DNA of 64,000 nucleotides. It comes from Collybia mongolica. Its lineage: Eukaryota; Basidiomycota; Agaricomycetes; Agaricales; Clitocybaceae. The number at the start of each line of letters is the position of its first letter. The stretch's first letter is position 1. This document shows, in pieces, positions 11,619-23,749 of the stretch. Location of the stretch: contig JAAXNY010000008.1 in the NCBI GenBank assembly GCA_013420905.1, forward strand, positions 2,418,001-2,482,000. The letters run 5' to 3'. Below the pieces are notes generated by a model, which was not told the origin of the DNA, did no database searches, and saw only the letters and a list, made by a program, of their open reading frames with translations. Position numbers and translations under genes: made by a program.

Positions 11619-13543
11619 TTACGATGTTTTTAAACTCTCCCGGAAGCCCCGCACGAATGCTTTCAAAGGAAGCATAAACCACCCCATTGCGCTCGGCGCT
11701 TCTTTCTGTGGTGGCTCGTATGTTTCGTTTCGGGCGCGGTTGGACGGGCGCGTATCGGAGTCGTCTATGGGCTCCAAGTCGTCACGGGGACGTTTCGTTC
11801 CCACAGAAATATTGGAGTCTGGCGCGATGAGTGTGCCTTCAGTAGAGGATGACGATAGTGGTGGGCGAGAGGGGAAAGGAATGGGTTCTTTACTAGCCGT
11901 ACGACTGTGTTTTGGTTGTATCGGTTTGCTAAGAGGGAACTATCAGGGGTATGCCTCGCAGAACTGTGACATACTTACCTAGGACAAATCTCCTTATGTG
12001 CTTCCCAGTCTGTCAGGTTATACGTCCCCTCCCCTAACAGTTCAACCTTTTCGTCACACAGTGCACAATCTACATGAGATGGGCCAAACGACTTGGCCAG
12101 AGGGTCGTTCACAATTTGTAACTTTCTTGTAGCAGTAGCAACACGGTTGCTTGGGCTGAACGAGGCACGATGAGCGAGGAATCCTTCAAAAATCAGGGCA
12201 TTAGACATACGTTGCTTCACAACATGACTTGCGGTGTATATTCCAATTAGAATACGCGTATTCTTGGGTGTTGGACAGGCGGATCCACTTCTCGCATTTC
12301 CGACATTGGACATCATGGGGCTGGACAGCCAAGATATAAGCATCAGCTTCTAGGATCTCTTTTCTTTGAGCGGCTGTCTTGAATTTAACTTTACACCCGT
12401 CGGCGCCTTCATTTGAGGGCGTTTCGGCTCTACCTCTGGAAAAAAATATTAGTCACTGATCTCGCTCAGGGTTGATTAAAGCGTACGAGGGAGAGTCTAC
12501 AACTAAAGAATCACAACGTTTGCGGTGATTTTCCCAAGGGCGCACGGTATATTTCTGCTTCTTGCCGAGCGCGATGAATTTGCCACATCTCGTACACTGT
12601 GCCCTATGATCCTCCAGTTCCCCTAGGTCCGGTTGATTTTTGAAATAAGCCAGGCGTTCTTCTTCGGTACGACGGATAACGGTGACGCTGATCGCTGAGT
12701 CTGCGATTGATGCTGTGACGGATGCGCCGTCATCCACTTCAGAATCGGGTGTTTCTCCGCGCCTACTATATACCAGTGAGTTGAACGACATTAGCCAACA
12801 AGAAGACATACCTTGAAGGAAGGCGCTTGGCAGATCGAACACTGGCAACGGACGGGGGTTTCTTGCTGGAAGTGGGGGAAGAGGCGGCAGCTTCAACTTG
12901 CTTAGCAACACGGGCTAGGGATGATGACGAAGAGCGCGCGTGTAATGACTTGACTGGTTTTGCAAATGGAGACGATGTCGCACCAACCTCTTCCGAATTC
13001 TTTCGAGGACGTTTCGGAGCTGGTCCAGGGAGACTATGACGTCCCAGATCAGTTCCCAGCCTTCGACTAGTGCGCAGACAGTGTTTTCAGACTCACTCAA
13101 ACTCAATCTTCTTTGGCCCTTTGCTTTCAGGGGCCTGTTGTTTCTCTCAAAATGACGTCAAAAGACGAAGACAGGACCGACTTACCTTGTAAGGTAAGGC
13201 TTTCATGGCGGCTGAGGGGGGTTTCGACTTCGAAACGGGGATGGATGCCTTTATTTCACTATTATTCGATTCGGAGTCAGAGGGGTCACTGATTATGGGA
13301 ACAATGCGTTTTCATGTCAACGGCTGATGGGACACCAAAATAGAGGCATACTCGGCGCAGTCCGCGATCGGCCTCTTTCGCTAAGGTACAATGAGCGTAG
13401 AAAATGTTGAACAGTGCGGCGTCCTCACCTTTTGTCTCTCGAGGTACGTGACCTTAACCGAAGGCCTTGCAATGGATGAGTGGATGCTAGACGCTGGGCA
13501 ACGGATACTCGTACCGTTCTGGAGATGAAGGGGTATCTGTCAT
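11619..13543 (-). CDS. Uncharacterised protein with three tandem C-x2-C-x16-W-x2-H-x3-C motifs
   Basis: Ten exons (13515-13543, 13429-13465, 13352-13380, 13186-13288, 13097-13134, 12812-13033, 12487-12765, 12211-12435, 11979-12155, 11619-11928) total 1,449 nt, 482 residues. Every junction keeps phase. The N-terminal half is basic, Ser/Pro-rich linker (for example KRPRKNSEE). Then come three copies of one motif: AQCTRCGKFIALG..W..HRKRC, VQCRKCEKWIRLS..W..HRKSC and VDCALCDEKVELL..W..HKEIC, each C-x2-C-x16-W-x2-H-x3-C and largely encoded on its own exon. A short helix (RRTEEERLAYF, KTAAQRKEILEADAYI, TATRKLQIVNDPLA) precedes each. The C-terminal tail holds another basic stretch (GTKRPRDDLE). The protein is probably nuclear. 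Function is unknown; zinc binding is inferred from ligands only. Confidence 0.75.
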
Positions 13544-13886
13544 GGCTGAAAATACTATAAGGAAAGAAAAGAAAGTTGTTTTTAGAGAAGGCAGAAAAGT
13601 ATAAACGATTCAAAGAAAGCACATGGTGCGTGAAGGTAAACGAAAGTGCCTCGTGGGTGTGCGATCTGAAGTTTAATCCCCGATCATCCCGATAAGTCCG
13701 AAGTGTATTGTCGACTGGATGGCCACTTAATCGCAAAAGGGACTATGTACAATGTATGCGTTACATTAAAGATTTTACGGGGCAGGAATAGGGATCGGAA
13801 TACACCGCTACAATCATACAAGATTGATGTCGCCGGAAAAGGGTGACCATCTGCAGTATGTACAGTACGGCTCGGACACGCAGCAT
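13544..13886. other. Intergenic region
   Basis: About 340 bp upstream of the triple-motif gene and downstream of the Zn2Cys6-repeat gene. No gene or structured element recognised. Confidence 0.5.
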
Positions 13887-15470
13887 TCAAGAGGCCTGAT
13901 TTGCGCGCGCTGAATAAGTGTTGGTCCCACCCGAAGGAGGATTGTCGATGTTGGGATCAATGACAGGGTAATATGCGGGCCTCTGCTCGTGCACGTAGTG
14001 AGGAATCATAGGTGGCGCAGGTGGATGAGCTGGGCCGCTGATAGGGTTTTGTGGAGTATAGTAATAGTGGGAATTAGGGCCAGGAGCGGAATTATGGACA
14101 ACATCGTAAGTTGCGTGAGGGGGAGGCTGGCCTGGTCCGGGGGGTAGGTGTGGCTGAGGTGGGTGAGGCGGTAGCTGCATGGTTTGTACATGTGGTGATT
14201 GGTAATGCGAATGAGACGAAGAAGCTTGCGCGGTCCCATATGTATTATCAGAACCACCGTCTTTTGAATATTAAATATAAACCAAATATCTTTTTAACAA
14301 AATAGGTTACACACCAGCATTGTCAGACAATCCCGCCACCTGAGTATTTCGATGGGGACAGTCATCTCCGAGGCCTTCTCTAGTGCAAGCCTTGCAAGCT
14401 CGCTCAATGCATTCAAACCCTTTCCGGACACATGAAGCGCAAGGTCTGCTTATTCATTTGAGTTTGGTACAGTTAAATTTCATCAGACTACCCACCTAAC
14501 CCCATCGCAACGTATTTTATCGCGCCTGATGGTGTTTGTCGTGTTGTTTCTTCGACGACAAATTCAAATAGACTCACCTGCAACTCATGCATGCCTGAAA
14601 GGGAAAATATGTTGAGCTTGGCCATCTCGATTCGGATAGGAGAAGAGTCAACTTACCACTTTCACGCGTGTACCATGTCCTCTCCCTTTTCGTGGCATCG
14701 TGATGCATTGTTTTTCTCCGTCGACACAGTTTTTACAGGGCCTCCCATCATCGCAACGTTTATTGTCTTGCCTGCATGCTTCACAGCGTAGCTTGACTAG
14801 TTTCGGACCACGTCCAATGTGAACACACTCTTCGGAGCGAGCGACACAACGGCCACACGGACGTTGATCATCACACTCAAAAAGCAGTTCAGACTCGCCA
14901 AACGAGAAAAAAATATTTATACCGAACACACCTTTTTGTTGTCCCTACGACAGTTCGCACATGCTAATTTTGCTCGTTCCGTTAATGTGGTACGAGGTGT
15001 CCGAGAGCTCGCCATCGGAGAATCATGTCGAGATGTTGCAAAGTTTTCTTCCGCGCATTCGAGGTTCAGATCTCGGCATCTTGAGCAGGGCTTTCCATCT
15101 TCACATCGGACTCGAGCTCGTCGACACGCTTCACAACCATCAATACATTGCTCAGCGGTAAACCCTTTCTTCGTGCACCCAGTACACGGTCTATGGGAGT
15201 GATGTAAGCACCTAACCTTGGCGGAAATGACAAGATCGACACACCTGGACCCGTCACATCGAATTTTATCGCGTCTTCATTGTCTGATCAATAGGATAGT
15301 GGCATTTGTTTCGAAATATTTACCTGCAACTAGCACATGCCTGCGCGAACCGCACTTTTAGATCCAAATATCTCTAAAAACACGAGTATTAACGTTTAAC
15401 GTACCCTGGATGCCCTTCGGGGCCATACTGGCGAGCTGATGTCGGAAACCGGCACTGGCGGGGAATCCAT
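13887..15470 (-). CDS. Protein with five tandem Zn2Cys6 (Gal4-type) clusters
   Basis: Nine exons (15405-15470, 15324-15340, 15245-15274, 14932-15190, 14657-14875, 14578-14594, 14496-14525, 14315-14445, 13887-14260) total 1,143 nt, 380 residues. Five binuclear-cluster motifs of the form C-x2-C-x6-C-x5-C-x2-C-x6+-C follow one another over about residues 24-225: CASCRRDKIRCDGSRPCTGC, CEACRRARVRCEDGKPCSRC, CANCRRDNKKCDDQRPCGRC, CEACRQDNKRCDDGRPCKNC and CMSCRRDKIRCDGVRPCASC. A sixth, incomplete copy (ACKACTREGLGDDC) comes after. The C-terminus is Pro/His/Tyr-rich (for example QLPPHPPQPHLPPGPGQPPP), like an activation or low-complexity tail. No fungal-TF middle homology region is seen. Classic Zn2Cys6 regulators carry one cluster, so this tandem layout is unusual. 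DNA binding is likely but not shown. Confidence 0.78.
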
Positions 15471-17310
15471 GATGATAACGGAACCGTCGTGGGGGGAGAC
15501 TCAAACAAATAAACTACCGGAATTTGCCGTGGAGCGGTTTCAGACCTCCGCCACCAACTACACTTGAACTATGAAGTTACGCTCATCTTACTGTAAAATT
15601 GTCAGGAAACCAGGCCACACCCCACAAATCCGGAAAACTTAATCATGTGTCCTCAGACAGGCACCTGGCACCATATTTATCAGGACTGGTATCGACCTCT
15701 CGCTACGGTCTGTCAATCATCACGATATTCCATCTGCATCTATCTCGTCATTGAAAATGATCAAACTACGAAGTGTTGACTACTCAAGAAACTTCGATGC
15801 ACTGGCCAGGCCCTTAGGATCTACCACAACCCGTTTATGCGTTCTGGTACAGTCAGCCGATCAATAGCTATTGCCAGCACAATCCCTACACATCAACGTG
15901 GTATCAAACAGGTGGACACTGTCGTAGAAGATATTCTAACCCTTCGAGTATTACTTGCGAGTAAAGCACCGCTCTGGCCAATTGACGGAACTAGAAATGC
16001 TGCTAGTACCATCATTGAGGATCTCGATGTCCCAGCTCCACTGCCACCATGAAGACTAATGTCCGCACCTTGACCAACATTGTTGAAATGTCATACAAAA
16101 CACAGATTCTATCTCCCACTATCGATCCAAAAAAACAAAGCAAAAGGCACTGGCCGAAGCAGGCGTCGAGTTTACGATGTGACATTAACTACGGACGGTC
16201 AAGTGGCGAACATGGCATATTGTCAGTACATCCTTTTGATATATCGGTACCCCGGTCTCTCCCACCGCAGTAAGTGCAGATCAAACTCACATAGTTTCAA
16301 GCTCTTCCCCTTGTTTGCCGATTCTTCTACCTCCTAGCCGTTATTCAAAATCATCATCACTACCAAAAAATATTGGAAAGTTTCTTGGTGCATCGTTGAT
16401 GATAGTTCCAACCAATTGCCATTTAACATGCTCATGGATGGTCGAGTCAGACTAAGGATGACAGATTGCTTCAGCCTTGAATACCTTGCAATTCAGTCTA
16501 ACTGCCTTGTTTAGCCACCATGCCTACGCCTAATTTACCTCCCGCCGTCCGTCTCATCTTTCAAGCCACTGCACCGACCACCCACGGTTCTGGCTATTTT
16601 GATCGGCGGTGGAGCAGCCAAACCAACAGAGCTGACCGCAATGTCAGGGTGCATCATGCTAACCGCCCAGTTTGGAGAAATTGGACCTCCTTAGATCTCG
16701 ATATTGACGTGAAACTGCTCAACTTCTTCATTAAGTTTGACTATTAAATAATACTATATACGACCAGGCAGTTCCACACGTCGTCTCGCGAATTTCATCC
16801 CAAGGTCTCCATGCCCCATTGCACGTGTTTCATAAGCTTTAATCTTGTGATTCTCTGCAATGTCGCGCTTGATGTGGTCGTTGGGATTCGAAGACTTTTT
16901 ATTAATGGTAGACAAGATGGGTGAGGATAAGATACCCTCACAGATGATCCTCACTAGAAGAGCCATGAAGCATTTTTGGGAGATTCTTCCATGAGTTTTA
17001 CAAAAGTATTTTTTTAAGGAAATTATGAATGATACTCCCTGGCAAGTTTCTTTGCTGCTGCTATGGAAATAAGCTCTAGGCTAGTATAAGCAATACTACG
17101 TTAGGAACGATCGTCTTCCCTCGGGCTTGGTCTGCCTATGGGAGACTAAGTAATATACTATGTACATAAGTAGTCATCGATTCGGATCAACGGACCGGTA
17201 TACCCACGACTACAGGGCGTTGGTCAATCTTGTCATTGCTAACCATGACGATGTGGAGTTTCTCATCTTACTTACTGTAATTCATGATCAATCCTTCTGT
17301 AACTCAGACA
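15471..17310. other. Long stretch without a recognisable gene
   Basis: About 1.8 kb. Short frames on both strands (for example 15837-16052 plus, 16520-16747 plus, 16754-16966 minus) show no known domain and could not be joined into a convincing gene. A decayed gene or a gene with weak introns is possible. No transposase, RNA gene or long repeat was recognised. Confidence 0.4.
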
Positions 17311-18603
17311 ATGCCCGTCCCTCGTCACATTTTCGAGCAGTTGAAATCTCTAATTCCCCCTCTTAATGGTTCTCTTCACAAAGGACAATCTGGTGAATCT
17401 CAACCAGTTTTCATGAATTTCATAATAGGGAGCTGACTATGTTCTCAGGACGCGTAGGCGTCCTCGGCGGGGCACTTGAGTGAGTATCAGGAAGGAACGG
17501 TGAATGTCCGACAGACCTGAATGGGCGCTGACCAATAGTTATACTGGGGCACCGTTCTTCGCTGCCATATCTGCGCAGCGATTTGTAAGTTTCATCACCA
17601 CCCATACAAATTGCACTTAAAAACAAATTTGAATTGCTTAGGGCGCAGATATATCACATGTAATATGTTCTCCTACTGCTGCTGGTGCTATCAAGTCCTA
17701 CTCGCCAGATTTGATAGTCCATCCCATCTTGCGTGAAGAATCGTATGAGCGAGGGTCATCCCTATGCCACTGGCTCTGATTGTTCTCTATCAGGACTCCA
17801 GAACAAGTAAAACCCATATTAGACTCGCTTCTGTCCCGTCTACATGCCCTTGTCATAGGACCTGGCTTAGGCCGTGAGCCCTATATGGAATCTTTCGCCA
17901 GGATGGCATTATCCCTCGCTCGGTCTAGGGGGGTGTTTGTGGTGTTAGATGCTGACGCTTTGTGGATGATAGGAAAAGACCTGTCGTTGATTAAAGGATA
18001 TCGTCGGTCTGTCGTCACCCCCAATGTCGTTGAGTTCAAACGCCTGAGTGAACAAGTGGGGATTGATCCAAAAGCTCCTGCTGCGAAAAGGGCGAGTTTA
18101 GTTTCTCGGGAGCTCGGTGGCGTAACAGTACTGGAAAAAGGCAAGCAAGACATCATTTCGGTCGACACGACAGGTGAAGCTGCCGATCTCAAGCAAAGCC
18201 GACTTGAGGGTGCTGATGCTGAAAAGGAGGAGACAGAGGAGACAGTCGAGATTGATGTCGAGGGCGGACTAAAGAGATGCGGTGGTCAAGGTGACGTTTT
18301 GAGTGGTTGTGTTGGGGCATTTCTCGCATGGGGAAAATGTTACGAGGATGGTGCATTTGGGTGAGACTCCCCCTAGCTCAACCGATTCATGATCAAACTG
18401 ACCCGCACTTCAAAAGCGACAGCTCCAAAAAGGTTCCTACATCACGTATGCCACTGTTGGCCGCAGTCGCTGGTAGTATGGTGACTCGCACAACGAGCAG
18501 GATAGCATTTTCCAAACAGGGCCGGGGTGTTGTGACTGAAGATATGATTGGGGAGATTGGAAAGGCATTCGCGGAAGTGTTTGGAGAAGAAATGCAGGGC
18601 TAG
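17311..18603 (+). CDS. ATP-dependent (S)-NAD(P)H-hydrate dehydratase
   Basis: Six exons (17311-17392, 17449-17479, 17539-17584, 17642-17742, 17794-18360, 18417-18603) total 1,014 nt, 337 residues, normal for the CARKD/YjeF C-terminal family. Ribokinase-like signatures: [24 protein letters not shown] near the N-terminus, [13 protein letters not shown] in the middle, [19 protein letters not shown], and the catalytic glycine-rich loop [18 protein letters not shown]. The enzyme uses ATP to dehydrate the damaged hydrate NAD(P)HX back to NAD(P)H, working with an epimerase encoded elsewhere. An acidic insertion ([12 protein letters not shown]) lies just before the glycine-rich loop. The start at [11 protein letters not shown] predicts a cytosolic form. 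Confidence 0.93.
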
Positions 18604-19280
18604 GATAAAGTCAAGTTGTAAAGACGCTGTCGAAACTCACTCCAAATTGTAAGAGGATAATATGAACGTTGAATATTTAACTTGAATATTGCTTCAATAA
18701 CTACGACATTATTTGCTCACGTTGTCATTGCAATTGTTGATCGTCGGGGCGACATCCAACGCAGATGCACTCACTTCAGCCCACCGTTGATACATTAATC
18801 ACTCCATTGCTCTTTCCCCCACAGCCTCGTGATATGTGATTGTTCTATCTTGACGAAGGTATCAACAGGTCATCCTCTGGTTTTACGACCGTTCAAAGGT
18901 CCACCCTTCATGTGGGATTTCCACAAATACTTGCGCGTGGCTGCAAAAGAATAATTCCAAAGGCAAGTGGGCCCACAACATCGAGCACTCTTCAAAGCAC
19001 GAATGCAGACTAACTGGTAGTGGCCATGATGTATAAACTGGGGAGTCTCGAATGTGTTCAGGGTAACCATGCCAATGAGCGTTATAGGCGCTCGTTCCTA
19101 ATTCAGTCTCTGCGGGATATCACTGTCGATACCTTGCCGCCATTCTGCGGGCAGACCAAAAGCAAAACAAGGCACAGACAAGGCAATCATTCCACACGTC
19201 CTACACATTTTTATCTTCTTGTATCCACTTTCTCTTAGCTTTCCACGTTCTCTCTCACAGCAGCTAGCCTGCCAATCAAG
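18604..19280. other. Intergenic region
   Basis: About 680 bp between two plus-strand genes. The pyrimidine-rich stretch just before 19281 suits a promoter/5' UTR. No other gene recognised. Confidence 0.5.
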
Positions 19281-19952
19281 ATGTTTGCCCCAGTCCTGAT
19301 ATCTGCTACCTTACTTTGCGCTTTTCAGAGTTCGTGTTTTTCGTCTGTCAATCTTTTCCTAGCGATGCTCATGTCTTGCCTCAGTTGTTGTTGCCCAATC
19401 GATGACCCCGCTATATGTTCCCGGTTTCTCCGCTCAGCCAATAAGCGCAGATGTTTTGGGTGTCAATGAGCAAGGTCGGACTACGTGGGCCTTGCAGGGA
19501 GGAGCCAGCCAGACGATAGGTGGCAAGGTCGGGTTTCCGGGTACTGGTGAGGCGGGATTGTACTTGTTAACGTCTTCAATCAAATCTCACGAAACAATCC
19601 AGCTACCCTCGTGCAGGGACCCGGTTTCGCATCCGTCACCTATGTGGACCCATCTGGTGCTTTCACACTCGATAAATCCTGTAGACTTTCCGTAGGCCTC
19701 GCCTTTTGCGGCACATTCACTGGTTCCGAAAGTGCGATTGCCGTAGAGACACCTATACTCATTCCAGTTCAAGTTGGGACGACGATCGCTGCAATCATGA
19801 CATCTTCAAGTCCACAGCCAACGCCAGGCGGTACAACACCGACTGAGGATAATCCACCAGCACAGACCAGTTCTCAGAGACATGTTCCAATACCCTATCT
19901 TGGAGCTATACTATGCATGTGGCTTTTAGCAACATGCTCTATATGGATGTAA
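19281..19952 (+). CDS. Small secreted or membrane-anchored protein of unknown function
   Basis: Three exons (19281-19329, 19385-19546, 19603-19952) total 561 nt, 186 residues. The N-terminus MFAPVLISATLLCAFQIVVA is a good signal peptide, likely cut near AQS. The body is a compact beta-rich stretch (ADVLGVNEQGRTTWAL, CRLSVGLAFCGTF) with one close cysteine pair. A Thr/Pro/Ser-rich stalk (PQPTPGGTTPTEDNPP) follows, then a hydrophobic C-terminus (YLGAILCMWLLATCSIWM) that fits a GPI-attachment signal or a single membrane anchor. Agaricomycetes carry many such signal peptide-domain-STP stalk-anchor proteins at the cell surface. I know no enzymatic motif here; it may be a cell-wall or effector-like protein. 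Confidence 0.7.
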
Positions 19953-20790
19953 CGAAGGACGCAGTGTGTTTCAAAGACTCTTTCTTAATACGAAGGCTGT
20001 ATACCTCTTGTTTTTATTTTGCTATTATGCGCCTCAAGACTTCACGTGAAAATAGTGCTCGTCCAGAATAATTATAATTTCCCCAAATCTATAATTTCAA
20101 CATTGCTATACTCTCCATCACGTCCACATGGTGAGCTACAGCTATGTCAAGGATTTCACAATCATTAACGTTTTCGATCACACCACTGCTCATTCCAACT
20201 CGTCGTATCGCATCCTGGCACACAATTCCGTCTATATCCACTGGAGGTGCCAGCGGGTGGACTCAAGCGATTACCAAATTACCCCCCGTTGAGGAACAAT
20301 GCTCTATTATGATCATTGCCGCGGCTCCTTGACAGCGCGTAAACGGCACGCAACCCTTGCAACATATACACCAAGGGTCGACGCATAGCTTGTGGCCTTC
20401 GAGCTTTCAAACTTCCACAAGGAGTTAATAATATGACCTTGCCAGGTCACCCGCCGGGCTCTGGTCAGTCTTGTATGTAGTACTCTCTACGTAGCGGGGG
20501 ATGGATTATGGGGAAATGTCCCTGCAGGTTGCCGGATTGTAAATATATGCAACAGCCCTCCAAGCTGCAGACTAGCCCAAATGCATACCCCGGAAACTAC
20601 TAATGATCGCCTTAAGGGGCGTGTGTGCGTAGACCCATTTACCCGCGGCGCCACACCCTCTGCGCCATACTCTCAAGATCCGTGAAGAAATAAAACATTT
20701 GTTTCCAAAGTGCTGAGAATTACATTTACTTGTTCATCCTTTTTCTTTCAAACTCACACCCTCCTAGGGCCGCAAACTGATTAAGTCGAT
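19953..20790. other. Intergenic region between convergent genes
   Basis: About 840 bp, AT-rich at both ends as expected for terminators. Short frames only, no recognisable gene. Confidence 0.5.
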
Positions 20791-22823
<2,033 letters not shown>

Positions 22824-23749
22824 GATTTTCAGTGGATAGTTCGAAGTTGTAGAGAAACTGGAGTGGTGCGCCAGATATGCCATGGTATTGCATGATGTCA
22901 GATAACGACCACGTGAGTGATCAATCCTTCGGCGGGCATCCCAAATCCAGACGTCGTTCGAAAAAAAACTGACTTGGATTCTCGCCTGCTCCTCACGGAC
23001 CCTCGTGAGCGGCGAGAATTACTAAAGTGTATTATCGCTCTGGTATTTTCATTGTGTGGCACTCAATACCGCTGAAACCTCGCACAATCCCAAGTTGTTC
23101 CTTAGTATCGACCGGAATAAACCACGCGATTGGGTTGAGAATCACGGTCATGCGTCTGAGTCCCAACCCGAGTCTTCCCATCGTATTACAGTGCGACCAT
23201 CAAGATTTGTGTATGTGCGGGTCCAGTTTGATGAAATATTAATTTACTTATCTACGAACCCCATGCTCTTCGGACCATGGGTAATGGTTCGGTCGCCGCG
23301 CGCACTGCGGCCATGAGAAATCCTGGCATTATTGTAGGCCTTCTGGGTCGCCCACTCACCTTTTGGGGATCAGTTTGTGGACAAATCGCTAAACGCGATG
23401 GCCCTTGGATCCATTACCCCACCGGTGAGGTTTTGTGGGTATTTTCTGCCCCGAAAGTTGGTTTCACAAATTTGAAGAGAAATGGAGGATAGGCTGCAAT
23501 AAGTTCAAACTCAAGAACACGCTTCAAGCACACGGTGGATGGATTGTCAAGCGGGTAATTAATATATAAATGCATGGGGATAATATGTGGAATCAATCTA
23601 TGCAATATAGGTACAATGATAATGTTGAAGCGGGGTTGCGCAATGCTTAGCATCGGCGGAACTATCATGCTTAGGTACCGTATTGTATCTTGTCTCGCAC
23701 CACGCGCATTTGGGCCTGTACCCACGATTAAGCTAATTGTATCAAACCC
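22824..23749. other. Intergenic region
   Basis: About 930 bp upstream of the phosphoglucomutase gene and downstream of the C2H2 gene. A short hairpin CTCACGGACCCTCGTGAG is present near 22991-23008. Short plus-strand frames around 23030-23490 have no recognisable domain. Confidence 0.45.

Noticed and set aside
15837..16747. Possible plus-strand gene made of three short frames
   Set aside because: The pieces do not join in phase through plausible introns and match no domain I know.
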